Origin: Arcobacter sp.
GTDB taxonomy: Bacteria > Campylobacterota > Campylobacteria > Campylobacterales > Arcobacteraceae
Assembly: GCA_002869565.1 (NCBI GenBank)
Contig: PKUJ01000027.1
Span: forward strand, 98,368-162,367
Length of the DNA: 64,000 nucleotides
Direction of reading: 5' to 3'
A program made the position numbers and the translations under genes. Below are positions 52,887 through 63,350 of this stretch, one piece after another. Each line of letters begins with the position of its first letter. Within the stretch, counting starts at the first letter, position 1. The notes under the pieces are model-generated. The model had not been told where the DNA came from and searched no databases. It saw only the letters and a list, made by a program, of their open reading frames with translations.

Positions 52887-53267
52887 TTATTCTTCAAATA
52901 TTACAATATCATAAGAACTTTTTTTAATTACTAGTGCTTTAGAATTTGGCACTATGCCAAATTTATTAATATCCTTAAGTTTTACCTTATATGACTCAAT
53001 TTCAAGCTCTAGAGTGTTTATTTTAGTGTTTAATTGTAGTATTAAATCAACTCCAGCAAGATTTATTCCTAATTCTCTTGTTAAAGTCAAAACATATTTA
53101 ATATGATCTATGTCTTTTTGTGAATAAAGTCTAATCTTTCCATTTGTTCTTGAAGGCTTTATTAATCCTTCTCTTTCATATTGCCTTAGTGTTTGTGGAT
53201 GTATATTTAAAATCTCAGCAACTGCTGAAATTAAATATACAGGTTCATTATATGCATTTGTGTCCAT
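52887..53267 (-). CDS. hspR: MerR-family heat-shock regulator HspR
   Basis: 126 residues. Winged helix with the MerR-type start VYLISAVAEILNIHPQTLRQYEREGL and a short coiled-coil region (about 75-100). In Campylobacterota HspR represses chaperone genes by binding HAIR sequences. It lies 10 bp after cbpA on the same strand, and a HAIR-like site sits on the cbpA promoter, so autoregulation is likely. Confidence 0.9.
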   Translation of the reverse strand: MDTNAYNEPVYLISAVAEILNIHPQTLRQYEREGLIKPSRTNGKIRLYSQKDIDHIKYVLTLTRELGINLAGVDLILQLNTKINTLELEIESYKVKLKDINKFGIVPNSKALVIKKSSYDIVIFEE

Positions 53268-53277
53268 ATTAAACCTT

Positions 53278-54156
53278 TTAAATAGTTTCCGGTAACTTCT
53301 CTTGAAGCATTGAAACTAACTCTTCATCCAACTCATTTACTTTTGGTAAAATAATATTTGCTTTTAAATATAAATCACCTTTTACTCCAGCATTTCTATT
53401 TAAAACACCTAATTCTTTTACTCTAAACTTTTGATTTTGTTTGGTATTTTCTGGAACTTTTAGAGTAATATCTTTATGAATAGTTTTTATTTCAATTTTT
53501 CCACCAAATAGAGCTATTTTTAAAGGTATATCAAAAAACTTTGTAAGAGTAAATTCATCTCTTTCATATTCCGGACTATCTGAAATATTGACTTTTATAA
53601 TTAAATCTCCTCTTTGTCCTTGATAAGATTTTCCTTTTCCTTTTGCTCTAATTTTTTGACCATTTTTAATTCCTTCTGGAATCTTGATATCAAAAGAATC
53701 ATTATTTAAAGAGATATGTTGTTTCCCTCCGAGAATTGATACATCAAATGCAATTGTAATTTGTGCTTGTGTATCTAAATCTGGTTCACCAAAACCTTGT
53801 CCTCCAAAGCCTCCAAATCCACTTTGTGAAAATCCAGAAGAACCAAATCCTCCCCCTCCACCAAACATTTGTCTAAGAATATCATCCAAGTCTGCACTTT
53901 GTCCTTGACCACGTGCAAAGTCATGGAAGTTTTGACCACCAAACATAGAATCACCATATTGGTCATACTGCTGTTTCTTCTCTGCATCACTTAAAACTTC
54001 ATATGCTGCATTTATTTCTTTGAACTTTTCTTCAGCATCTTTGTCTTTATTTACATCAGGATGATATTTTCTTGCTAATTTTCTATATGCTTTTTTTATT
54101 TCATCTGCTGATGAGTTTTCACTTACTTCTAATGTTTCGTATAAACTTTTTGCCAT
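53278..54156 (-). CDS. cbpA: CbpA-type DnaJ co-chaperone
   Basis: 292 residues: J domain (about 1-70) with YHPDVN, a Gly/Phe-rich linker (about 75-130; [12 protein letters not shown]), then C-terminal substrate-binding domains. No CxxCxGxG zinc finger, so this is CbpA rather than DnaJ. The ATG at 54156 has TTAGGA 7 nt upstream; an earlier in-frame start at 54219 would lie in the promoter/HAIR region and is unlikely. Co-transcribed with hspR. Confidence 0.9.
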   Translation of the reverse strand: MAKSLYETLEVSENSSADEIKKAYRKLARKYHPDVNKDKDAEEKFKEINAAYEVLSDAEKKQQYDQYGDSMFGGQNFHDFARGQGQSADLDDILRQMFGGGGGFGSSGFSQSGFGGFGGQGFGEPDLDTQAQITIAFDVSILGGKQHISLNNDSFDIKIPEGIKNGQKIRAKGKGKSYQGQRGDLIIKVNISDSPEYERDEFTLTKFFDIPLKIALFGGKIEIKTIHKDITLKVPENTKQNQKFRVKELGVLNRNAGVKGDLYLKANIILPKVNELDEELVSMLQEKLPETI

Positions 54157-54190
54157 TTGTGTTCCTAATAATTTATTAATATGTAAGTAT

Positions 54191-54219
54191 ATTTTATCCA
54201 AAACTTGAGTCAATGTCAA
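54191..54219 (-). promoter_or_regulatory. Promoter of cbpA-hspR
   Basis: On the minus strand TTGACA (54214-54219) and TAAAAT (54191-54196) with a 17-bp spacer, a near-consensus sigma-70 promoter about 35 bp before the cbpA ATG. The -35 element lies inside the HAIR site. Confidence 0.65.
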
Positions 54220-54224
54220 TCAAG
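54204..54224. promoter_or_regulatory. HAIR-type operator for HspR
   Basis: CTTGAGT-N7-AATCAAG at 54204-54224; the known HAIR consensus is CTTGAGT-N7-ACTCAAG, so 13 of 14 arm bases match. It overlaps the -35 box of the cbpA promoter. Binding by the HspR encoded downstream would block transcription. Confidence 0.75.
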
Positions 54225-54315
54225 GTTATGTATAAATTTATTACAGTTGAGCTAAAGGTGCTAAATTGAAATCTATTTTAAGAGTTTTTAATCATTATTT
54301 TGCTACTTTTAAGCT

Positions 54316-54642
54316 ATGTTTGAAAAAGATGAATGGACCCAACAAGAACTCTATAAATATACTAAAGAGTTAGAAAAAGAGAATAGAAAAGTTATTCTAA
54401 TCGATACTATAATAAAACCTATAGAAAATATTGAAACAATGACTTATAACCCTTATGAAATGGCTGAAATGCCAGAAGGAACAGTCTTTGTATTTTACTG
54501 TGATACGGGTAAAACTACAAAAGAGAGATTAAATTATTATAGAAAAAAATTCCCAAAAAACAATTGTATTAGCTTAAGAGGTGGAAGAGGTTATTGGAGA
54601 CCAAACTATCAATTGTTAGATGAACTGGATAAAAATGTATAA
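54316..54642 (+). CDS. Rhodanese-like small protein
   Basis: 108 residues. The second half resembles a rhodanese active-site loop and following helix: VFVFYCDTGKTTKERL then NCISLRGGRGYWRPN. The cysteine in YCDTGKT is at the expected place for persulfide transfer. The domain is short at the N-terminus, so an incomplete or divergent rhodanese. It overlaps the following oxidoreductase gene. Confidence 0.6.
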   Translation: MFEKDEWTQQELYKYTKELEKENRKVILIDTIIKPIENIETMTYNPYEMAEMPEGTVFVFYCDTGKTTKERLNYYRKKFPKNNCISLRGGRGYWRPNYQLLDELDKNV

Positions 54643-55801
54643 AGAATATGAATATGTGATTATAGGAGCTGGAATAGCTGGATCTAGTACAGCTTATTTT
54701 CTATCAGAGTATTCTGATTCTATTTTATTGATAGACAGAAATTGTGATATTGCACAAGGTGCAAGTGGAGCTGCAGGAGCTTTTTTATCTCCACTTTTAG
54801 GAAAACCAAATAAGTTTAAAGAGCTTATAACTTCTGCTTTAAAATTTTCAACTTCCTTTTATAAAGATAATATCTTAAATGAAATTACAAATTGTGGAGT
54901 AGTGAGAATTCCAAAAAATAATGAAAATAGAGAGAAGTTTGAAAGCTATAAACCTTATATGGATTTTGAGTATGAAGAAGAAGGAGAGGGCTATTTTTTT
55001 AAAATAGGTTCACAAATAAATTCTTATGAAACTTGTAGATTTTTAGCAAAAGATGTAGAAAAACTTTTTAATTATGAAGCTGAACATATAAAAAAAGAGG
55101 GTGAATTTTGGCTTATTAATGATGAAATTAAAGCAAAAAAACTAATCTTAACTACTGGAGCTGACACCTCTTTAATAGATGAAAAATATTTTAATATTAG
55201 AGCAGTCTGGGGGCAGAAAATTGATATTTATACTACAACTTGTATAGATGTTAATTACCATAAAGAGTGTTCTTTATCAATATCTAGATTTGATGAAGAG
55301 AAAAAGAAATATAAAGTCTCTATTGGAGCAACACATCATCGATTTAATTGTGATATGAAAGTATGTAATCATTGTATTAAGACTTCTAATATAAATAAAA
55401 TGTTTTCCCATAGTTATGGTGAAAGTACTGTTAATAATGATACAAAAAAGCTTTTAAAACTTGCCAATGAGATAAAAAACTTAGAGGATGTGGAAATTTG
55501 TGATATTAAAATAGGACCTAGAGCTTCTAGTACAGATTACTTTCCGATGGTTGGAAAACTTATAAATTCTAAAACTACGATAAAAAAATTCCCACATTTA
55601 GTAAATGGTTCACATGTAAAAAATGAGATGTTATCTAGTTATGATAATCTATTTGTTTTAAATGGTGTGGGTGGTAGAGGTTTTGTATTGTCTCCATATT
55701 TAGCTAAGAATTTAGTTGAACATATTATAAAAAATAACAATTTAGAAGAGACTATTTTAACTCATAGATTATTTAAAAGATGGGTTAAAAAAAATAGTTA
55801 A
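54635..55801 (+). CDS. FAD-dependent oxidoreductase resembling the MnmC oxidase domain
   Basis: About 388 residues of the DAO family. N-terminal Rossmann motif IIGAGIAGSSTAYFLSEYS (from residue 9), the GASGAAGAFLSPLLG segment, IGPRASSTDYFPMVG, and GVGGRGFVLSPYLAKNL near the C-terminus. The last two are strongly reminiscent of the FAD domain of MnmC, which oxidises cmnm5-type tRNA intermediates. The methyltransferase domain is absent. I use the ATG at 54635; the one at 54620 adds five residues. It overlaps the rhodanese-like gene by 8 bp, which hints at a shared role in tRNA thiolation/modification. Confidence 0.65.
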   Translation: MYKEYEYVIIGAGIAGSSTAYFLSEYSDSILLIDRNCDIAQGASGAAGAFLSPLLGKPNKFKELITSALKFSTSFYKDNILNEITNCGVVRIPKNNENREKFESYKPYMDFEYEEEGEGYFFKIGSQINSYETCRFLAKDVEKLFNYEAEHIKKEGEFWLINDEIKAKKLILTTGADTSLIDEKYFNIRAVWGQKIDIYTTTCIDVNYHKECSLSISRFDEEKKKYKVSIGATHHRFNCDMKVCNHCIKTSNINKMFSHSYGESTVNNDTKKLLKLANEIKNLEDVEICDIKIGPRASSTDYFPMVGKLINSKTTIKKFPHLVNGSHVKNEMLSSYDNLFVLNGVGGRGFVLSPYLAKNLVEHIIKNNNLEETILTHRLFKRWVKKNS

Positions 55802-55858
55802 AGAAGAATTAATTTTTAAAAGATAGAATCTTCGCATCAAATTTATAAGAGGAAAATA

Positions 55859-56446
55859 ATGGCAAATTTATTTAAAGTGGTATTTTTAGGATTGGCAGGT
55901 TTTGCACTTTTAGTTTATCTAACAGCAGAGAAACCAAAAGCAATTGTTTCAAATGATAATACAGCTAATAGTGTAAAGTATGATACTTTACCACAGAGTT
56001 TTGAGTTAGTCGGTAAAGATGGTGTTGTAACAAAAGAGTCATTAATTAAAAAAGGTGAAAAGAGTTTGATTATTGTTGGAAATCATGATTCTTTATCAGT
56101 AGTTAAAGAATTACCAAAATATTTTAAACTTGAGCTTCCTTATATCATGGTTGCAAATATTTCAAGCGCTCCTTGGTTTGTAAAAAAGATGTTTATTCCT
56201 GGAAAACTTGAAGACTTAAACAAAGGAACTAATATTCCAATGATTTATGATTTTGAGGGAAATATGGTAAATGCTTTAAATCATACTGAGAATGAAAAGA
56301 CAAAGTATTCTGCGTATATTTTAAGTAAAGTGGGAACAATTTCTAAAATATATGATGGAAATGTAAAAGAGGGTGCACTTGATGGCACTATGAACGAAAC
56401 TGAAAAGAAAGAAGCTTTAGAGCCACTTTTTAAACTTCTAAAATAA
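55859..56446 (+). CDS. Membrane-anchored periplasmic protein, thioredoxin-fold-like pattern
   Basis: 195 residues with one N-terminal membrane helix (about 4-22) and a periplasmic domain. The order of segments (SFELVGKDG, SLIIVGNHD, PYIMVANISSAPW, NIPMIYDFEGN) resembles a thioredoxin-like domain, but no CxxC is present. Family not identified. AGAGG precedes the ATG. A hairpin follows the stop. Confidence 0.65.
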   Translation: MANLFKVVFLGLAGFALLVYLTAEKPKAIVSNDNTANSVKYDTLPQSFELVGKDGVVTKESLIKKGEKSLIIVGNHDSLSVVKELPKYFKLELPYIMVANISSAPWFVKKMFIPGKLEDLNKGTNIPMIYDFEGNMVNALNHTENEKTKYSAYILSKVGTISKIYDGNVKEGALDGTMNETEKKEALEPLFKLLK

Positions 56447-56454
56447 AACTAAAA

Positions 56455-56478
56455 AAGCAGATGAGTTTTCATCTGCTT
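56455..56478. terminator. Hairpin after the 55859 gene
   Basis: Perfect 10-bp stem AAGCAGATGA/TCATCTGCTT with a GTTT loop, nine bases after the stop. The T-run lies on the other strand (A-run before the stem), so its termination efficiency for the plus strand is uncertain. Confidence 0.5.
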
Positions 56479-56610
56479 AAAACACTCTTCCTAATATAGG
56501 ACAAAAATTGTCTTAAATTTAAAACTTAACATTATTTTATTAAAATTCTTTTAAGTATCTTGTGTATCATTATACTTGTTAAATAATAAATTTTTTAAAA
56601 GGATATATAA

Positions 56611-57186
56611 ATGAAACACGAATTAATGAAATTACCATATGAGCTAGACGCTTTAGAGCCTTTAATGTCAAAAGAGACTTTAGAATTCCATTATGGTAAG
56701 CATCATCAAACATATGTTACAAAATTAAATGGACTAATTGAAGGTACAGAATTTGAAAATCAATCTTTAGAAGAGATTATAAAAGGTTCTAAGGGTGGAT
56801 TATTTAATAATGCTGCTCAAGTGTTTAATCATGATTTCTTTTGGAATGGATTAACACCAGGTGGTTCAGAAATTACTGCAAAGGTAGAAAGTGCATTAAA
56901 TGAAGCTTTTGGTTCAGTAGATAACTTTAAAGAAGAGTTTACAAATGCAGCGGTTAATAATTTTGGTTCTGGTTGGACTTGGTTAGTTATAAATGGTGAA
57001 GGTAAACTTGAAATTGTTTCGACTTCAAATGCTGGAACACCAATAACTGATGGATTAGTGCCAGTTCTAACATGTGATGTATGGGAACATGCATATTATA
57101 TTGATACAAGAAATGCTAGACCTGTTTATTTAGGTAACTTTTGGAAATTAGTAAATTGGAATTTTGTAGAAAAAAACTTAGCATAA
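56611..57186 (+). CDS. sodB: Superoxide dismutase (Fe)
   Basis: 191 residues. Metal ligands appear as the histidine in LEFHYGKHH (residue 27), NHDFFW (near 73), and DVWEHAYY (Asp and His near 157-161). The AAQVFNHDFFW segment carries a glutamine typical of iron-dependent enzymes. Cytoplasmic, no signal peptide. Single-gene unit between hairpins, AAAGGA before the ATG. Confidence 0.96.
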   Translation: MKHELMKLPYELDALEPLMSKETLEFHYGKHHQTYVTKLNGLIEGTEFENQSLEEIIKGSKGGLFNNAAQVFNHDFFWNGLTPGGSEITAKVESALNEAFGSVDNFKEEFTNAAVNNFGSGWTWLVINGEGKLEIVSTSNAGTPITDGLVPVLTCDVWEHAYYIDTRNARPVYLGNFWKLVNWNFVEKNLA

Positions 57187-57192
57187 AATCAT

Positions 57193-57216
57193 AACTAGGA
57201 GTATGTTCTCCTAGTT
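57193..57216. terminator. Hairpin after sodB
   Basis: Perfect 9-bp stem AACTAGGAG/CTCCTAGTT with a TATGTT loop, six bases after the sodB stop. Followed by GTTAAAAC rather than a T-run, so only a probable terminator. Confidence 0.5.
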
Positions 57217-57336
57217 GTTAAAACTATTCTTCAAATTTTTATAAGTTTATAAATACAAATATTCTAAGTCTAAAATAATTTAAACAATCTAACTAAAAAC
57301 ATAGTTATAACAAAATAAGAAAATGGGTAACAAATC

Positions 57337-58398
57337 ATGAATGAAATATCAAAACAGAATTCTATAAAAGGCGCTTTTTTTAGCTCTATAGTTGCAGATG
57401 CTTTATGTTTAGGAAGTCATTACGAATATGATGCAAAAAAAATATATAAAGCTTATGGGGAAAAAGCAATTGAAAAGTTTATGAGCCCTGGAGAAATGAT
57501 GGGTGGTATGACTCATGGGATAGGTTGGGGTGAACAAAATTATCATCCTGGTAAAAAAGCAGGTGGTACAACTGACTATGGAGATTATAATATTTTAGTC
57601 TTAGAGCATTTAGCGACAATCGCAGAGCCTACAAGAGCTTTTGAAGTACAAAAGCTAATTCCACATTGGATGAATCGTTTAGAGAATAATTGGGGTTCAT
57701 GGATATGTACAATGACAAGAGAAACATATGCTCAAGTGAAACAAGGTGTCCCTACACAAAATCTTGGAGGATATTCAAATGCAACTGCGATAAGACATGT
57801 CGCAGCACATGCTTATTATGAAGATGAAGAAGAACTTGTAGATGTGGCAAAAAAAACTATGTTTACCCATAGGGAAACTCATGCTCTAGGTGGAGCAGAA
57901 TTCTTTGCAAGGGTTACAAATAGAGTAATAAATGGAAAAAAACCAAGAGATGCTATAGAAGAAGTAGCAATTTTAATGGGTGGATTCTTTGAAGATAAAG
58001 TAAGACAAGCTATTTCAAAATATGAAGAAGAATCAAATCCCCAGTCTGATTTATCAAAAGAGCAGTTTAGTGATGATTTAGCACTTACTTCAATGGCAAG
58101 ACTTTGGGATGTAGGAAGAAGTGAACCAATTAAAGTAGGAAAAGCTAGTCCAACAGAAGGAACACTACCTGGAAGTGTTTACTTTATACTAAAATATGCA
58201 GATAAAGAGGATGGTCTTAAAAAAGCTTTACAAGCTAATGCCATGGTTGGTGGAGATAATGCTTCAAGAGGAATTATGATTGGTATGGTTTTAGGTGCTT
58301 ATTTTGGTATAGACGCAATTCCAGTAGAGTGGAAAGACTCACTTGATCAGTGGGATTATTGTGAAAATTTATTAAATAAATTACCTCTTTTAAAATAG
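57337..58398 (+). CDS. ADP-ribosylglycohydrolase / crystallin J1-like family protein with altered metal motif
   Basis: 353 residues with the ADP-ribosylglycohydrolase fold. GAFFSSIVADALCLGSHYEY corresponds to the GDALG start, GTTDYGDYNILVLE to the TDDT segment, and GGDNASRGIMIGMVLGA to GGDTD near the C-terminus. In canonical DraG-type enzymes the two aspartates of GGDTD bind Mg2+; here the second is replaced, so hydrolase activity may differ or be absent. The GGDNASR form recalls the crystallin J1-like branch. No partner ADP-ribosyltransferase is nearby. Confidence 0.75.
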   Translation: MNEISKQNSIKGAFFSSIVADALCLGSHYEYDAKKIYKAYGEKAIEKFMSPGEMMGGMTHGIGWGEQNYHPGKKAGGTTDYGDYNILVLEHLATIAEPTRAFEVQKLIPHWMNRLENNWGSWICTMTRETYAQVKQGVPTQNLGGYSNATAIRHVAAHAYYEDEEELVDVAKKTMFTHRETHALGGAEFFARVTNRVINGKKPRDAIEEVAILMGGFFEDKVRQAISKYEEESNPQSDLSKEQFSDDLALTSMARLWDVGRSEPIKVGKASPTEGTLPGSVYFILKYADKEDGLKKALQANAMVGGDNASRGIMIGMVLGAYFGIDAIPVEWKDSLDQWDYCENLLNKLPLLK

Positions 58399-58413
58399 TT
58401 TGATTAAAAATAT

Positions 58414-58441
58414 TAAGTCCAAAATTATAGCTTTGGACTTA
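58414..58441. terminator. Terminator between convergent 57337 and RDD genes
   Basis: Perfect 10-bp stem TAAGTCCAAA/TTTGGACTTA with a short loop, between the stops of the two convergent genes. Flanked by T-rich sequence on one side and A-rich on the other, consistent with bidirectional use. Confidence 0.65.
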
Positions 58442-58448
58442 GTTTGGA

Positions 58449-58910
58449 TTATTTAAATTCAACTGCCTCTTTTTTTATTTTTTTAATTACTACAGTATTT
58501 GCTAATTTATCATGCCAACCTTGTTTTCTTTTATCCCAAGCAACCCAAAAAAGACCCAAAAATAGTGGTAGTGTTGCTGGTATATATGCAAAGTATCTGC
58601 CAATGCTCTGAGCAACTGAGAGTTTCCCTCCTGAAGTTGCATCAACAATGATAATGTTTAGAGCCATTTTCCCTGGCGTTGCACCTTTGTATAACCAAAA
58701 GATTATAATAGCAATACAAGGTAATACATAATTTATAAAAACATCTGCTGGACCTAATATGATAGATTCATTTAGTAAAAAATCTTCGTAAACTGTCATT
58801 GAAATAGGTATTGTAATCATTAGTATTAATATTGAATCTATCATTGTTGCCCAGAATCTATTCCAAAATCCTGCGTATTCGTAATCTTCTGTGTTTATTT
58901 CTTCTATCAT
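58449..58910 (-). CDS. RDD family membrane protein
   Basis: 153 residues, three hydrophobic segments. The RDD features are FWNRFWATMIDSIL at the N-terminus and GATPGKMALNIIIVDA in the middle, followed by SIGRYFAYIP. Function of RDD proteins is varied (some are ion antiporters). Single gene, separated from the dispersed repeat by about 70 bp. Confidence 0.82.
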   Translation of the reverse strand: MIEEINTEDYEYAGFWNRFWATMIDSILILMITIPISMTVYEDFLLNESIILGPADVFINYVLPCIAIIIFWLYKGATPGKMALNIIIVDATSGGKLSVAQSIGRYFAYIPATLPLFLGLFWVAWDKRKQGWHDKLANTVVIKKIKKEAVEFK

Positions 58911-58977
58911 ATAAATAATCCTTTTGTTTATTATTTGTATGATATTGGAAAATGTATTAATTTAGAATAAAGTCCTT

Positions 58978-59496
58978 TTCTCTTGAAGAACGAGTTCTTC
59001 GCTTTCTTTACTTTTGATGGCAAAAGTAAAACAAAAACCACCAGACGAGTTGTTGAAGCTAAAGTTCCCTACAGGTTCTTAATTATTTTTTGCCTTGCGA
59101 AACTCAACAAAAACGTGACATTTAGTCACCTTTTTATTTCAAACATTCTCAGGCTTTTCCAAAAATAATTAAAAACCTTCCGGCTTCAACAAAGCCTGGA
59201 CTATAAGAAAATTCAAACTATCATTTGTGAATTTAATATCTAAAATTTTGAACTACAGAAATCCCCACATTTGCAGAAGCCGAACGTTTATTTGTCTCTT
59301 TTCGAAACACGTGTTTAAACTGTTTGAGCGTTAATAAATGTGACTAAATGTCACATTTTAGCGAGTTTTTAAACGCAGAAAAGGGATAAATAATAAGAGA
59401 GGGAACCTTTGGCTTCGAAACACGTGGGTGGCTTTTTGTTTTACTTTTTGCCACCAAAAAGTGAGGAAGCGGAAAGCTTCAGCTTTTCAAGAGATG
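58978..59496 (-). repeat. Dispersed non-coding repeat, copy 2 (inverted relative to copy 1)
   Basis: The reverse complement aligns in order with 32148-32680. In addition, this copy's two ends are imperfect inverted copies of each other: about 95 bp at 58978-59075 against 59395-59496, both with the GCTTCA/GCTTCG, GTGGTTTTTGTTTTAC-like and CTTTC-CTTCTTCAAGAG-like blocks. GTGACATTTAGTCAC-type palindromes occur twice inside. The small frames in it look like repeat by-products. With the REP-like hairpin, this accounts for the gene-free stretch between the RDD and HMA genes. Confidence 0.7.
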
Positions 59497-59522
59497 CAAA
59501 ATGTTTAAAGTTGAAGTATTAA

Positions 59523-59544
59523 TTCCAAAGCTGGAGCTTAGGAA
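59523..59544. repeat. Degenerate REP-like hairpin
   Basis: TTCCAAAGCT-GG-AGCTTAGGAA: a 10-bp stem with one mismatch, followed by CTAG. Similar in format to the REP-like hairpin at 32730-32760 and to the common TTCCCAAGCT-type REP. Lies about 27 bp from the end of dispersed repeat copy 2. Confidence 0.4.
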
Positions 59545-59573
59545 CTAGTGATAACTTGCCCTTTTGAATACAT

Positions 59574-59864
59574 TTATTTAGAAGTCGCCACATTAAACTT
59601 ACCAACAGCACAACTCACAAAACTCTTAGCAGTAGTAGAAACTTTATCAAACCCACTCAATTCATCTGTTGTCAAAGGATAACCAAGCCCTCTTAGTTTC
59701 ACTTTAAGCTCTTCCATTTTTTCATCTTTTATATCTAAAGTAATTTGTCTAGGTTCTACTTCTAGGTTTACAGTAACTTCTCCAAATTCTTCTTTTAGTG
59801 CTGTTGTTAGTGTGTTCGCACAACCACCACATTTTACGTTGTATACTTCTAATGTTTTTGTCAT
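59574..59864 (-). CDS. Heavy-metal-associated (HMA) domain protein
   Basis: 96 residues. An HMA/CopZ-like domain covers about 1-66 with the metal-binding motif VKCGGCANTL. The C-terminal 30 residues contain another cysteine (FVSCAVGKF). Likely a copper or other soft-metal chaperone; no transporter is adjacent. AAAGGTC precedes the ATG. Confidence 0.85.
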   Translation of the reverse strand: MTKTLEVYNVKCGGCANTLTTALKEEFGEVTVNLEVEPRQITLDIKDEKMEELKVKLRGLGYPLTTDELSGFDKVSTTAKSFVSCAVGKFNVATSK

Positions 59865-59931
59865 GATATTTGACCTTTTATATTATTTGTTCTGATTATA
59901 TCTAATTTACGTGGAGCATTTGTTGAAGAAT

Positions 59932-59956
59932 AATAGTTAGGATTTACCTAACTATT
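59932..59956 (-). terminator. Hairpin at the end of mdh
   Basis: Perfect 10-bp stem AATAGTTAGG/CCTAACTATT with an ATTTA loop that includes part of the mdh stop codon. The following minus-strand bases are only moderately T-rich. Confidence 0.5.
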
Positions 59957-60899
59957 AATTAAAGAATTTTGTATTTAGTGTATCTGCAAGTTCTTGCACA
60001 GAGGCTACTGAGTTTTTAAATAGTGCTTCTTGCTCTTTATTTAATTTTAATTCAATGATTTTTTCAATACCATTACTTCCTAACATAATTGGAACTCCAC
60101 CTACAATATTTTCATATCCATATTCTCCATTTAGCATAACTGCACATGGATATATTCTTCTTTTATTGTGTAAAATTGCTTCTACCATTAGAGATGTTGC
60201 ATGGGCTGGTGCATAATATGCAGAACCTGTTTCAAGAAGTTTTACTATTTGTAATCCACCATTTTTTGTTTTTGTAACAATATCATCAATATCACTTTTA
60301 CTTAATAATTCAGGTAAAGCAACTCCTGCTACTGTTGAATAATTTGGAAGAGGAACCATATCATCGCCATGACCACCCATTACAGAAGATTCAATTTGTC
60401 CTGCTCCATAACCTACTTTTTCTAAAATAAAGTGAGACATTCTTGCGCTATCTAATATTCCAGCCATGCCAATTACTTGTTCTCTTGGAAATCCAGATAT
60501 TTTTAGTGCTGCATAAACCATTGCATCAAGAGGGTTTGATACTATTATTAGTTTTGCTTTTGGTGCATACATTTTTACATCTTCAAGAACACTTTTCATA
60601 ATTTTTGCATTTGTTAGAAGTAGATCATCTCTACTCATCCCTGGTTTTCTTGGAATTCCTGCTGTTACAACAATAACTTCACAACCTTTCAAATCAATTC
60701 CTGAGCTAGCAGCAGTTACAACTGTATGTGATTTTGCTGCATTTGCAGATTGAGAGATATCAAGTGCCATTGCCTGAACTATATTTTCTCTAATATCTTT
60801 TAATACAATATTTGAACAAATACCTTTATGTGCTAGTGTATAAGCTAATGTTGAACCGACATTTCCAACGCCAATAATTCCTACTTTTTTATTGTTCAC
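59955..60899 (-). CDS. mdh: Malate dehydrogenase
   Basis: 314 residues, the LDH-like MDH type. NAD-binding start VGIIGVGNVGST, substrate-binding GIPRKPGMSR (arginine in place of the LDH glutamine), and catalytic histidine in VMGGHGDDMVP. Oxidises malate to oxaloacetate. Downstream of icd on the same strand, with a terminator between them, so they are adjacent TCA genes but probably separate transcripts. Confidence 0.94.
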   Translation of the reverse strand: MNNKKVGIIGVGNVGSTLAYTLAHKGICSNIVLKDIRENIVQAMALDISQSANAAKSHTVVTAASSGIDLKGCEVIVVTAGIPRKPGMSRDDLLLTNAKIMKSVLEDVKMYAPKAKLIIVSNPLDAMVYAALKISGFPREQVIGMAGILDSARMSHFILEKVGYGAGQIESSVMGGHGDDMVPLPNYSTVAGVALPELLSKSDIDDIVTKTKNGGLQIVKLLETGSAYYAPAHATSLMVEAILHNKRRIYPCAVMLNGEYGYENIVGGVPIMLGSNGIEKIIELKLNKEQEALFKNSVASVQELADTLNTKFFN

Positions 60900-60986
60900 T
60901 ATAAAGCCTTTATTTTAATAATTTAATAACTTAATTATATCAAAAATGGTTTAAGACAATTAAACTATTTGTATATTTTATATAAA

Positions 60987-61016
60987 AAAAGGTAAGACTA
61001 AAAAGCCTTACCTTTT
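60987..61016 (-). terminator. Rho-independent terminator of icd
   Basis: On the minus strand AAAAGGTAAG/CTTACCTTTT forms a 10-bp stem, followed by a run of T's (TTTTTTTATA-like). It lies 22 bp after the icd stop. Confidence 0.75.
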
Positions 61017-61038
61017 GTATTATTCGATTATATGATAA

Positions 61039-63276
<2,238 letters not shown>

Positions 63277-63350
63277 TTAAATTTATGATAATTGAAACTT
63301 AGCTATATATACAGTTACACAAAAATGACTGTTTCAATTATTCACAATTA

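Noticed and set aside
53684-53990. Proline-rich and other ORFs overlapping cbpA
   Set aside because: Produced by the Gly/Phe-rich linker of cbpA read in other frames.
58983-59168. 61-codon plus-strand ORF (MKNEFFAFFTFDGKSK...)
   Set aside because: Lies entirely in the terminal arm of the dispersed repeat and has no ribosome site; its composition follows the repeat, not coding sequence.
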